Source: Spirochaetes bacterium RBG_16_49_21
GTDB taxonomy: Bacteria > Spirochaetota > UBA4802 > UBA5550
Assembly (NCBI GenBank): GCA_001829495.1
Contig: MIBJ01000082.1
Location: 24,183-69,878 of the forward strand
Direction of reading: 5' to 3'
Length of the DNA stretch: 45,696 nucleotides
The translations under genes were made by a program, and so were the position numbers. The notes below the pieces were generated by a model. The model made no database searches. It was given only the letters and a program-made list of their open reading frames with translations, and was not told where the DNA came from. Shown here one piece after another: positions 32,901 to 39,755 of the stretch (positions are counted from its first letter, which is position 1; each line of letters starts with the position of its first letter).

Positions 32901-33430
32901 GACGCGCCCCCCGTGAATCCGTGGGCCTGCCCATAAACTAGACAATCACCGAGCCAGAATTCTTTTCCAAAATCAAGCATTCGTAAAAATTTTATCAGTT
33001 TTGAATTTTGCTCCCGGCTCATGTCCATGCTTTCGCCGGTCTGCATCTTTTCAAGAATATCAATTAAGGCGGGCGCATCAGAGAAGCCCATGAATTGACA
33101 TTGACGCATGATTGAAAATAATTCCCTATATTTTTCAGATTTCTTGGGCGCTTCAAGTAATCGGTAGGCCTCTGTCAAATCGGACACTGTGGCCGTTTTG
33201 AGTTCCTCGCGCCGTTCATAGCACGTCATGTATCGCCGAGCCGTGCGCTCGCTGAATGGACAGTTTTTCTTTACCCAGGGAATGAATTCGCCATGAGATA
33301 GGCTGTCTTTTGCGCCGGTCAATATCTGCCCTGCCTCTATTGCGAGGTACAGGGTCGTTTTGACTGCGCCTAGTATCTGGCTATGGATTTCAGTTAATCG
33401 GAGAATAGTGGAGGGGGTGATTTCGTTCAT
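32897..33430 (-). CDS. DUF3102 domain protein
   Basis: 177 residues. The N-terminal part (LYLAIEAGQILTGAKDSLSH, then FIPWVKKNCPFSERTARRYM) is the DUF3102 signature, a helical region often encoded beside phage and plasmid replication genes and thought to bind DNA. The rest is helical. Both ends overlap neighbours by 4 bp (ATGA), marking a tight operon with the primase. The exact role is unknown. Confidence 0.8.
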   Translation of the reverse strand: MNEITPSTILRLTEIHSQILGAVKTTLYLAIEAGQILTGAKDSLSHGEFIPWVKKNCPFSERTARRYMTCYERREELKTATVSDLTEAYRLLEAPKKSEKYRELFSIMRQCQFMGFSDAPALIDILEKMQTGESMDMSREQNSKLIKFLRMLDFGKEFWLGDCLVYGQAHGFTGGAS

Positions 33431-33657
33431 TGCACCGCCCCCATTCCGCACAATTTATCAATTTGCCGCGCATCGCCATATCGATAAAATCGAAACCAAG
33501 CGACTTCTTCCAGCCAACTCGCGGGATCCATAATTTTCCCGTTTTTACTCATCATACGTTGCAAAGCGTCAAGGTCGACGACTCCGACGGATGGGTGTGA
33601 GTAAATTCGGCGTCGGAATTTTACTTGACGTTTTAGACGGATGGTATTATGTTGCAT
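33427..33657 (-). CDS. Small basic hypothetical protein, 76 residues
   Basis: The basic N terminus (MQHNTIRLKRQVKFRRRIYS) and the end (WFRFYRYGDARQIDKLCGMG) suggest nucleic-acid binding. The ATG at 33657 is chosen because GGAG lies six bases upstream; the frame is open to 33708. It overlaps the DUF3102 gene. Unrecognised. Confidence 0.58.
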   Translation of the reverse strand: MQHNTIRLKRQVKFRRRIYSHPSVGVVDLDALQRMMSKNGKIMDPASWLEEVAWFRFYRYGDARQIDKLCGMGAVQ

Positions 33658-33720
33658 TTGGAACTCCATAATATTATTATTGCCCGCCGGTTCACGCCGG
33701 CGTTTCATTTTTTAGTTTCA

Positions 33721-33879
33721 TCACTCGCCGCTCTCAGGCTGCTCTTTGACGATTACGCATTTTTCAACACGCGTTCGACCATCATGAATAACAACTCGTA
33801 TCGATGCCTCTCCGAATTTGATACCTGCGATCTGTTTCGCCAGCCATGCGGCAAGATTTGAAAAATCACCGGCGGTCAT
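33721..33879 (-). CDS. Small hypothetical protein, 52 residues
   Basis: Reads MTAGDFSNLAAWLAKQIAGI at the start and RVVIHDGRTRVEKCVIVKEQ near the end. A short helix then a beta hairpin is likely. It starts 2 bp after the stop of the AlpA-like gene, which supports coding through coupling. Unrecognised family. Confidence 0.55.
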   Translation of the reverse strand: MTAGDFSNLAAWLAKQIAGIKFGEASIRVVIHDGRTRVEKCVIVKEQPESGE

Positions 33880-33881
33880 CG

Positions 33882-34076
33882 TTAATTCGCCGCCTCGCTC
33901 TGCTCTTTTCCTTCAAAGAACGCAACAACAGATTCAGGTCTAAAACGGACAAGGCGCCCGGTCCGGATGACGGGCAGACCTTCGGCGATGGCGTTATAAA
34001 TTTTATTACGAGATTTTATCTGAGCGTACTCGCGGACTTGCTTCTCAGTCCAGAGCTGGCTTTGTTGATTCAACAT
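33882..34076 (-). CDS. AlpA/excisionase-like helix-turn-helix protein
   Basis: 64 residues. LWTEKQVREYAQIKSRNKIY, then LPVIRTGRLVRFRPESVVAF gives the MerR-like winged helix of AlpA and excisionase proteins. In P4-like elements such proteins activate or assist excision. GGAGG lies nine bases before the ATG at 34076. An inverted repeat, CCATTGAA/TTCAATGG (34089-34112), runs into that ribosome-binding site and could hide it in the mRNA. First gene of the replication operon. Confidence 0.78.
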   Translation of the reverse strand: MLNQQSQLWTEKQVREYAQIKSRNKIYNAIAEGLPVIRTGRLVRFRPESVVAFFEGKEQSEAAN

Positions 34077-34088
34077 GATTATATGCCT

Positions 34089-34112
34089 CCATTGAAGTTT
34101 TAGTTTCAATGG
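34089..34112 (-). promoter_or_regulatory. Inverted repeat touching the ribosome-binding site of the AlpA-like gene
   Basis: A perfect 8-bp inverted repeat, CCATTGAA-N8-TTCAATGG. On the minus-strand RNA the distal arm ends in TGG, the first bases of the TGGAGG Shine-Dalgarno region. Either an RNA switch or a protein operator is possible. Confidence 0.45.
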
Positions 34113-34124
34113 CTAAGATGATCG

Positions 34125-34153
34125 TTGACTATTGTTTTTTTGTCGAGTATAAT
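34125..34153 (+). promoter_or_regulatory. Consensus-like plus-strand promoter directed antisense to 34193-34888
   Basis: TTGACT (34125-34130), exactly 17 bp and a perfect TATAAT (34148-34153). It points into the 3' end of a minus-strand gene. An inverted repeat AACGTA-N6-TACGTT follows at 34157-34174. No convincing plus-strand ORF follows it. Confidence 0.6.
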
Positions 34154-34156
34154 GGG

Positions 34157-34174
34157 AACGTACAAGTATACGTT
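34157..34174. promoter_or_regulatory. Possible operator AACGTA-N6-TACGTT
   Basis: An inverted repeat at the expected start of transcription of the plus-strand promoter. It carries the ACGTA core also seen in the RHH operators at 25944-25980, so the same regulator might bind both. Confidence 0.4.
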
Positions 34175-34192
34175 GATTTTGGGAGGTGAGTT

Positions 34193-34888
34193 TTATATTT
34201 TCTCTAAAAGTCCAGCGAAGTAATCTATTTTTTTTCGGTGATTGCTCCGCCCTCGTTTATTATGCACAACATTGAAAACGGCCCCTTGCACACTATCCGA
34301 ATTTAATTTCTCAAGTGTGAAAGTATCATATATTCTTTTATAATTAAATTCACCATCATTCTTTAATGGTGAAGAAATCAGATCCTTTTCATATAAACAC
34401 ATAATAAGAGATACCATGTCTCGATATGCTTGCCCTTTTTGAAGTGGAAATAATTTTTCACGATTTATCAATTGGAAATCTTTTTTTCCTAATAAATCAA
34501 TGAGTTTCTCAAGTATGTATCGGTCGCTTGTCCATGATAAAGCAGTGGTAAGCGGCTTCCATATTTCATCTTGAAAATCGCAAAAAGTATCTATTATTGT
34601 AATTAAATTTTCAATTTTACCTTGGCTAAATCCGCTGTATATAGATTCTAAACATTTCATTTTTATTATTTTGACTTTAATCTGTTCAATCGCTAATGGA
34701 AGAGGGGCTTTCTGAGAAAAAAGAATTTCACGAAAATTATTTATATAAGGTTCAATCCATTCTTTCTCTTTTTCTTCTCTATATTTTTTAATAACATGAT
34801 AAATATCTTCGTTTTTTTCTTGTAAATGCTGAATATTATAGCAAAGCTCCGCTACATAATCATACGTTTTTTTTAATACCTCATCCAT
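34193..34888 (-). CDS. Hypothetical protein, 231 residues, possible cargo gene
   Basis: Helical throughout and Lys/Glu-rich; unrecognised. The first 60 residues look coiled-coil-like (LCYNIQHLQEKNEDIYHVIK). The end is basic (HNKRGRSNHRKKIDYFAGLL). Visibly A/T-rich against the rest of the element. AGGAGG lies upstream of the ATG. It occupies the slot between integrase and replication genes where satellites often carry accessory or defence genes, but no such function can be read from the sequence. Confidence 0.7.
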   Translation of the reverse strand: MDEVLKKTYDYVAELCYNIQHLQEKNEDIYHVIKKYREEKEKEWIEPYINNFREILFSQKAPLPLAIEQIKVKIIKMKCLESIYSGFSQGKIENLITIIDTFCDFQDEIWKPLTTALSWTSDRYILEKLIDLLGKKDFQLINREKLFPLQKGQAYRDMVSLIMCLYEKDLISSPLKNDGEFNYKRIYDTFTLEKLNSDSVQGAVFNVVHNKRGRSNHRKKIDYFAGLLEKI

Positions 34889-34930
34889 CTTTCACACCTC
34901 CTGTAGTGCGATTCCTGATTTTAAAATCCA

Positions 34931-34966
34931 CGGGAAGGGGGCTCAGGATTGCCCCTTTTCGGCCCG
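34931..34966 (-). terminator. Possible terminator or hairpin downstream of the integrase
   Basis: CGGG-N-AAGGGGGC, a loop, and GCCCCTT-N-CCCG form a nested stem; on the minus strand it is followed by TGGATTTT. It lies between the integrase stop and the 231-residue gene. The T tract is short, so the call is weak. Confidence 0.4.
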
Positions 34967-35033
34967 TCAGCCTATCCCGCAGTTTGCATTTATACAATGC
35001 CTGGACATTAAAAAGTCAATCAAATTATGTCTC

Positions 35034-36209
35034 CTAGTGGATCCCTCCCTGGCGCTCCTGCTCTTCGCTGGTGGCCGGAAGGGGGAAAAGACGCTCCTGT
35101 ATCTGCCGGATATCGGCCATATCATCCAGGTGGTAGTAGTGTTCGCTCATCCGATCTGTCCGGTGGCCGGTTATGCTCTGTATTTTTTGCAAAGGTATTT
35201 TTGCGTTTATAAGCAGGCTGTTCAGCCAGTGGCGCCATGAATGGAATGTTATATTCCTTTCCTTACGCCGGGCCTCATCAATGCTGATCGTTGCAAGGGC
35301 ACGGTAGAGCGTCCTGGTAAAATATTCCTGCTCTGCCGGCTTCTCCTCGGGTTTCTTTTCTCCAAAAAACAGGAATGATCCCGGCTCGGGGTTCGGGTGA
35401 ATCGATATAAGACGCTGTATCTCCTGTCGTACCCTCTCGGGGATAAGGATTGTTCGGGACCGGCCGGTTTTGGTGGTTTCATTCAGCATCCCGGTGCACC
35501 TATCCCATGATCTGCGGACAATGATATACCCATCATCAAGATGCAGGTCTTCTATAACAAGTCCTTGCAATTCTCCGATCCGTAGACCGGTAGATGCGGC
35601 TAGCAGATTCCCGACATATCCCCGGAAGTCCCCCCAGGGGGCGGAGAATAACCGGTTTACTTCATCAATGGACAATATTCCTTTCGGACGTGGATTCTCC
35701 GCGGCGCGTTCGATGGTAGGCACGGCTTTAATAAGTTCCCGTTCCTCGGCCGCTGTAAGTATGGCCCGTAGAATATAAAGGCATTTATTTATCAACGATC
35801 CGCTGTAGCTATTCCGGTACAATTCGAGCTTGAATCGCTTGATCTGAGCGCGGTCAATATCGGTGAGATTGTAAGGGCCGAAAACCAGCAGAACATGATT
35901 CCTTAAAATTTCGTTTCGTTCTATGCAGTGACGGCGGCTTATTCGTTTTCCGTTCATTCGTTTGTCGGTGGCCCAGTCTCCCTCCCATGAGAAAAAATTT
36001 TTTGAGAATTCCAGAAAGGTAACCGTGGTTCCGGGAAGAAAATATGCTTTCTTTCTAAGGTAGGCTTCACAGAATTGTTCCGCGGCCCGGCGCGTAGTGC
36101 AGCCAGTACTTTTTGCGGTGCTCCATGATCCTGTAGTAGTTCTGAATTGTGCGTAATAGATGGGTTTCCCCTTCTTACGCTTTCTGACATATAAAGAAAA
36201 ACCGGCCAT
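35034..36209 (-). CDS. Tyrosine recombinase (site-specific integrase)
   Basis: 391 residues. An N-terminal arm-binding-like region (about 1-55) and a SAM-like core-binding domain (about 65-160) precede the catalytic domain. Catalytic residues are visible: Arg in STGLRIGEL (about 210), a Lys region near 248, HSWRH (about 323-327), GHRTD (about 349) and the Tyr in SEHYYHL (about 358). It integrates and excises the element at the tRNA-Asp core. The 5' end lies about 130 bp from the attR core, and a 19-bp repeat between them may be its arm site. Confidence 0.93.
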   Translation of the reverse strand: MAGFSLYVRKRKKGKPIYYAQFRTTTGSWSTAKSTGCTTRRAAEQFCEAYLRKKAYFLPGTTVTFLEFSKNFFSWEGDWATDKRMNGKRISRRHCIERNEILRNHVLLVFGPYNLTDIDRAQIKRFKLELYRNSYSGSLINKCLYILRAILTAAEERELIKAVPTIERAAENPRPKGILSIDEVNRLFSAPWGDFRGYVGNLLAASTGLRIGELQGLVIEDLHLDDGYIIVRRSWDRCTGMLNETTKTGRSRTILIPERVRQEIQRLISIHPNPEPGSFLFFGEKKPEEKPAEQEYFTRTLYRALATISIDEARRKERNITFHSWRHWLNSLLINAKIPLQKIQSITGHRTDRMSEHYYHLDDMADIRQIQERLFPLPATSEEQERQGGIH

Positions 36210-36232
36210 CTCACAACCTCCCTGTCAGATTC

Positions 36233-36251
36233 ATCTTACTTTTATCTGACA
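36233..36251 (+). repeat. Right 19-bp subterminal direct repeat (possible integrase arm site)
   Basis: Exact copy of 23997-24015. Here it is also part of an inverted repeat, TGTCAGA ... TCTGACA (about 36223-36251), just upstream of the integrase gene, so it may double as an operator for it. Confidence 0.6.
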
Positions 36252-36338
36252 TTTAAGTGATTTTGAGAAACGCCGGTTTTCCGGTAGTTCCAATAATTGC
36301 CCGTAATCGCCTATAATCGGCTGTAACCGGGAATATCA

Positions 36339-36385
36339 AAGCGGGGCTGACGGGACTCGAACCCGCGACTCCCTGCGTGACAGGC
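36339..36385. repeat. attR: right 47-bp direct repeat inside tRNA-Asp
   Basis: Matches 23824-23870 exactly. It covers the 3' end, T arm, variable loop and most of the anticodon arm of the tRNA gene, so the tRNA stays intact after integration. Confidence 0.92.
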
Positions 36386-36416
36386 AGGTACTCTAACCAA
36401 ACTGAGCTACAGCCCC
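36342..36416 (-). tRNA. tRNA-Asp (anticodon GTC)
   Basis: On the minus strand, acceptor GGGGCTG pairs with CAGCCCC, the discriminator is G, the anticodon loop is CTGTCAC between CCTGC and GCAGG, and the T loop is GGTTCGAGTCC. CCA is not encoded. The gene is the integration target of the 12.5-kb element. Confidence 0.96.
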
Positions 36417-36573
36417 TTAAATATGCACGGTACATGAAATAGAATGATCAACGTATGTCAATTCAATTTTTACCGGTATGAGGGAGAAGAGCGGGCCCCA
36501 TATTATTTTATATATTGAAATATTTTTTCACAAGGAGCGATAATAATTATGTATATTAATATTAAAGTCGAGG

Positions 36574-37113
36574 ATGAAATTGAAAGAATCAAAAAATCTG
36601 ACCCTGACGCATGAATTGATTTATTACGGCCATGACACGCTGAGAAAAGTCGCCGAGGATGTGGCGAACATCGACGGCGAGGTCATACGGCTCATCGATA
36701 TAATGTACAATGTGATGTACCGCGCCAAGGGGATCGGCTTCGCCGCTCCTCAGATCGACGAGTCCCGGCGGATACTCATTCTGGACCTGGCGGAGCGGGG
36801 GGAGGTGTCCCTGGAGCTCGCCAATCCGGTGATCAAGGAGTTTTCCGACAAGAAGGAGCCTTATGAAGAGGGATGCCTTTCGATACCCGGCATCAGCAGG
36901 GAGATCGTCCGGCCCGTTGAGATTCTCGTTTCAGGCGTAAACCGGGACGGCACGGAGGTTGAGCTCGAGGCGGACGGACTGCTCGCCCGCGTGATACAGC
37001 ATGAGGTCGATCATCTGAACGGAGTCCTTTTTATCGATCGCCTTGAGGATTTCGAGCGGAATGAGCTGAGGCCGGAATTGAAAAAAATAAAGAAGCTCAA
37101 CAGGCGTTCATGA
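36574..37113 (+). CDS. def: Peptide deformylase
   Basis: 179 residues with all three motifs: GIGFAAPQ, EGCLSIP (metal-binding Cys) and QHEVDHLNG (the HExxH metal and catalytic motif). It removes the formyl group from nascent N-terminal Met. The stop overlaps the start of fmt by 4 bp, the common def-fmt operon. The N terminus is slightly long and there is no strong ribosome-binding site at 36574, so the start is not certain. Confidence 0.95.
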   Translation: MKLKESKNLTLTHELIYYGHDTLRKVAEDVANIDGEVIRLIDIMYNVMYRAKGIGFAAPQIDESRRILILDLAERGEVSLELANPVIKEFSDKKEPYEEGCLSIPGISREIVRPVEILVSGVNRDGTEVELEADGLLARVIQHEVDHLNGVLFIDRLEDFERNELRPELKKIKKLNRRS

Positions 37114-38042
37114 AGATAGGCTTTTTCGGCACCCCTGAGCTTGCGGCGCGATGCCTGGCTGAACTGCATGCGAAGCATGAAATCTCTTTCGTAGTCACTG
37201 CCGAGGATAAGGAATCGGGAAGAAACCTGAAGCTCAGGTTTCCTCCCGCCAAGGAGGAGGCGCTCCGGCTTCGGATTCCGGTGCTGCAGCCGCGGAGCCT
37301 CAAGGATCCGCAGTTTTCTGAGGCAATCCGGAAATTTAATGCCGATATTTTCGTGATTGTCGCGTACGGGAAGTTGATTCCGCGTGCGGTATTCGACCTT
37401 CCTCCGCTGAAAACCGTCAATCTTCATCCATCGCTTTTGCCCAAATATCGGGGGGCTGCTCCGGTCCCGTGGGCGCTGATAAACGGGGAGCGGGAAACGG
37501 GCATAACCGTCCAGCTTATCAATGAGAAGCTGGACTCAGGAGATATAATCGAGCAGGAGGTGATTTCCCTCGACATAAACCAGACCGCCGCCGATCTCTG
37601 GGAGATCGTTTATTCGAGAGGGCCTGATCTTTTGAACCGGGCAGTTACGAGCCTTGCTTCGGGAAATCCCCGGCCCATCCGACAAGACGAATCGCAGGCT
37701 ACCTACTGTCGAAAGATCGATCGGAATGTCGCAATGATAGACTGGGGAAAAACATCACTGGAGATTCACAATCTCGTGCGCGGGCTTAATCCAAAGCCGG
37801 TCGCATTTTCCTTCTTTCGGGGGGAGAACATCAGGATATGGAGGGCGGCGCTGGCTGCCGGGGATTTACCGGACAGGGTGGAGCCCGGCGCGATCATACG
37901 CTATCATCGGAAGAGGCTCCTTGCCGGAACCGGAAAAGGGTTTCTGGAGATTATATCCATCCAGCCGGCAAACAGGAAAATCATGGACTGCCTTTCGTTC
38001 ATTAACGGCTACCGGTTGTCGCCGGCGGATCATTTCGGGTAA
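37110..38042 (+). CDS. fmt: Methionyl-tRNA formyltransferase
   Basis: 310 residues. The formyltransferase N-terminal domain has FFGTPELAARCL at the start and the catalytic block NLHPSLLPKYRGAAPVPWAL. The C-terminal OB-like domain runs from about 205. It formylates Met-tRNA(fMet) with 10-formyl-tetrahydrofolate. It overlaps def by 4 bp (ATGA). Confidence 0.95.
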   Translation: MKIGFFGTPELAARCLAELHAKHEISFVVTAEDKESGRNLKLRFPPAKEEALRLRIPVLQPRSLKDPQFSEAIRKFNADIFVIVAYGKLIPRAVFDLPPLKTVNLHPSLLPKYRGAAPVPWALINGERETGITVQLINEKLDSGDIIEQEVISLDINQTAADLWEIVYSRGPDLLNRAVTSLASGNPRPIRQDESQATYCRKIDRNVAMIDWGKTSLEIHNLVRGLNPKPVAFSFFRGENIRIWRAALAAGDLPDRVEPGAIIRYHRKRLLAGTGKGFLEIISIQPANRKIMDCLSFINGYRLSPADHFG

Positions 38043-38044
38043 AT

Positions 38045-39667
38045 TTATTTCGGCCGGCGCGTCAATTTCACGAACAAGCCTTTTATGCTTCCCGCCAGGG
38101 TGCGCGGCTTGGTGCTTTTAGGCGAGAGATCGGTGGGCCCCACCTTTTCAAAATTTTCACCGTATTTCACGCGGTAATATTCGAGCCTCTCTTCAGGCGT
38201 GGCGTCTTTTCGGAGCTTGGGCCCTCTGGCGCCTGCGGCGGCTGTTGTGCGTATCTGCCGCGGCGCGTTTTCGGGCCTGGCTTTATCTCTTCTTCTTTTT
38301 TGCTTTCTTTTCCGAGGTCCCCGTGCGTCAGCTCCCGGATCAGGACGGGCCGGAGCGCCCGCCTGCATGCGCTCCTGTTGTTCACGGCGCGGCGGTCCGG
38401 CGGCTGCATGCCCCCGCTCATTTTTTGAAAATTTTTTTCTTCGGGTATCCCTCGTGTCTCTTTGTCTCCGCGTATCCCTTTGCCGTGCCTCTCTTCCCCG
38501 GCGGCTTGGCTCGCGCAGGGGGGCGCCCGCGGCGCTCTTGGCGATCAGGCTCTCGTCAGCCCATTGTATCTGGATTTTCATTGCAATGAGCTTTTCAATA
38601 GGCTCCAGGCAGTACACGTCTTCCTCGCAGGCCAGGGATATCGCCTTGCCCGCTTTGCCCGCGCGCGCGGTTCTGCCGATGCGGTGAACGTAATTTTGAG
38701 CATCCTCCGGCAGATCGTAATTGATCACCATATCGAGCTCTTCGATGTGCAATCCCCTGCCGGCCACATCGGTGGCCACCAGTATCTCGGTCTGGCCGGA
38801 CTTTATGGCGTCTATGATTTTAAGCCGCTTGCTCTGCGGCAGGTCGCCGGATATGTAATCGTTACGGACGCCGTTCGCGGAGAGCCTTCGCGAGACCCGC
38901 TCCGCCGTCCTCTTCATATTGGTGAATATCAAGGCGCTTTTCGGCTTTTCCGCTCTGAGTATTCCGAGAAGCAGGTTGAATTTTTCGTCTTTGCCGACAT
39001 GATATACTTCCTGTGTGATGAGATCAACGGTCAGATGTTCCGGGTTTATCTCGATTTCTACCGGCTCATTCATGTATTCCCATGCAAGATGCTTTACGCG
39101 TTGCGACAGGGTGGCGCTGAAGAGCATGGTGAGCCGCCGCGAGGGTGGGGGCATCCGCCTGAGCATGTAGCGGATGTCCGGGATGAATCCCATGTCGAAC
39201 ATACGGTCCGCCTCGTCGATTACCACTATTTCGAATTTCATGAAATCGATTTTTCCCGACTTCTGGTAGTCGATGAGGCGGCCGGGCGTGCCGATGTACA
39301 GGTTGGGATCATCAGACAGCTGACTGTCCTGGGTGGCGTATCCAACCCCGCCGTAAAAGCATCCGTTTTTGAGCCCGCAGTGTTTTCCGAGAAGTTCGGC
39401 GTCCTTTTCAACCTGTACGGCAAGCTCCCTCGTGGGCGTGAGGATCAGCGCTTTTTTATGACGGTAAGAGCCGGTCAGGAAGCGGTTAAAGATGGTGATG
39501 AGAAACGCCGCGGTTTTTCCGGTACCGGTCTGCGATTGCACGTGGGCGTCGGTACCGGCAAGGGTTTTTTGCAGAGTGGCCTCCTGTACCGGGGTGCACT
39601 CGGTGAAACCCGCATCTTCTATCCCCCGCATAACGCAGGGGTGCAGATTCAATTCAGTAAATTTCAT
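38045..39667 (-). CDS. DEAD-box RNA helicase (RhlE-like) with basic C-terminal tail
   Basis: 540 residues. Motifs in order: Q-motif region (FTECTPVQEATL), QSQTGTGKT, PTRELA, VIDEADRMFD, FSATL, an RNA-binding motif region, TDVAGRGL and HRIGRTARAG. From about residue 390 to 505 the tail is low-complexity and very rich in Arg, Lys, Ala and Pro, as in RhlE and CsdA proteins that bind RNA or ribosomes. It unwinds structured RNA. It is convergent with fmt, with 2 bp between the two stop codons. The long antisense ORF over it is a composition effect. Confidence 0.92.
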   Translation of the reverse strand: MKFTELNLHPCVMRGIEDAGFTECTPVQEATLQKTLAGTDAHVQSQTGTGKTAAFLITIFNRFLTGSYRHKKALILTPTRELAVQVEKDAELLGKHCGLKNGCFYGGVGYATQDSQLSDDPNLYIGTPGRLIDYQKSGKIDFMKFEIVVIDEADRMFDMGFIPDIRYMLRRMPPPSRRLTMLFSATLSQRVKHLAWEYMNEPVEIEINPEHLTVDLITQEVYHVGKDEKFNLLLGILRAEKPKSALIFTNMKRTAERVSRRLSANGVRNDYISGDLPQSKRLKIIDAIKSGQTEILVATDVAGRGLHIEELDMVINYDLPEDAQNYVHRIGRTARAGKAGKAISLACEEDVYCLEPIEKLIAMKIQIQWADESLIAKSAAGAPLREPSRRGREARQRDTRRQRDTRDTRRKKFSKNERGHAAAGPPRREQQERMQAGAPARPDPGADARGPRKRKQKRRRDKARPENAPRQIRTTAAAGARGPKLRKDATPEERLEYYRVKYGENFEKVGPTDLSPKSTKPRTLAGSIKGLFVKLTRRPK

Positions 39668-39755
39668 ATTATCGCATCAATCTCCTGTGCTAAATATTGT
39701 CAATACAATAAATTCTTACAAGCATTATTTTGGACACTACCCGGGAATCAGCCGG

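Larger units (their letters stand above)
23824..36385. mobile_element. Integrated phage-satellite-like element (about 12.5 kb) in tRNA-Asp
   Basis: Bounded by the 47-bp direct repeat and containing an integrase beside the tRNA, an AlpA-like HTH gene, DUF3102, a P4/D5-type primase-helicase, small and large terminase subunits and many small phage-type genes. No portal, protease, capsid, tail, holin or endolysin gene is seen. Almost all genes run on the minus strand away from the tRNA. This content suits a phage satellite that borrows a helper's particles, although keeping a large terminase is unusual for one. A decayed prophage is the alternative. Confidence 0.88.

Noticed and set aside
31416-32945. 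Primase-helicase start at 32945
   Set aside because: The extra 15 codons lie within the DUF3102 gene; the ATG at 32900 gives a normal 4-bp overlap and a better ribosome-binding site.
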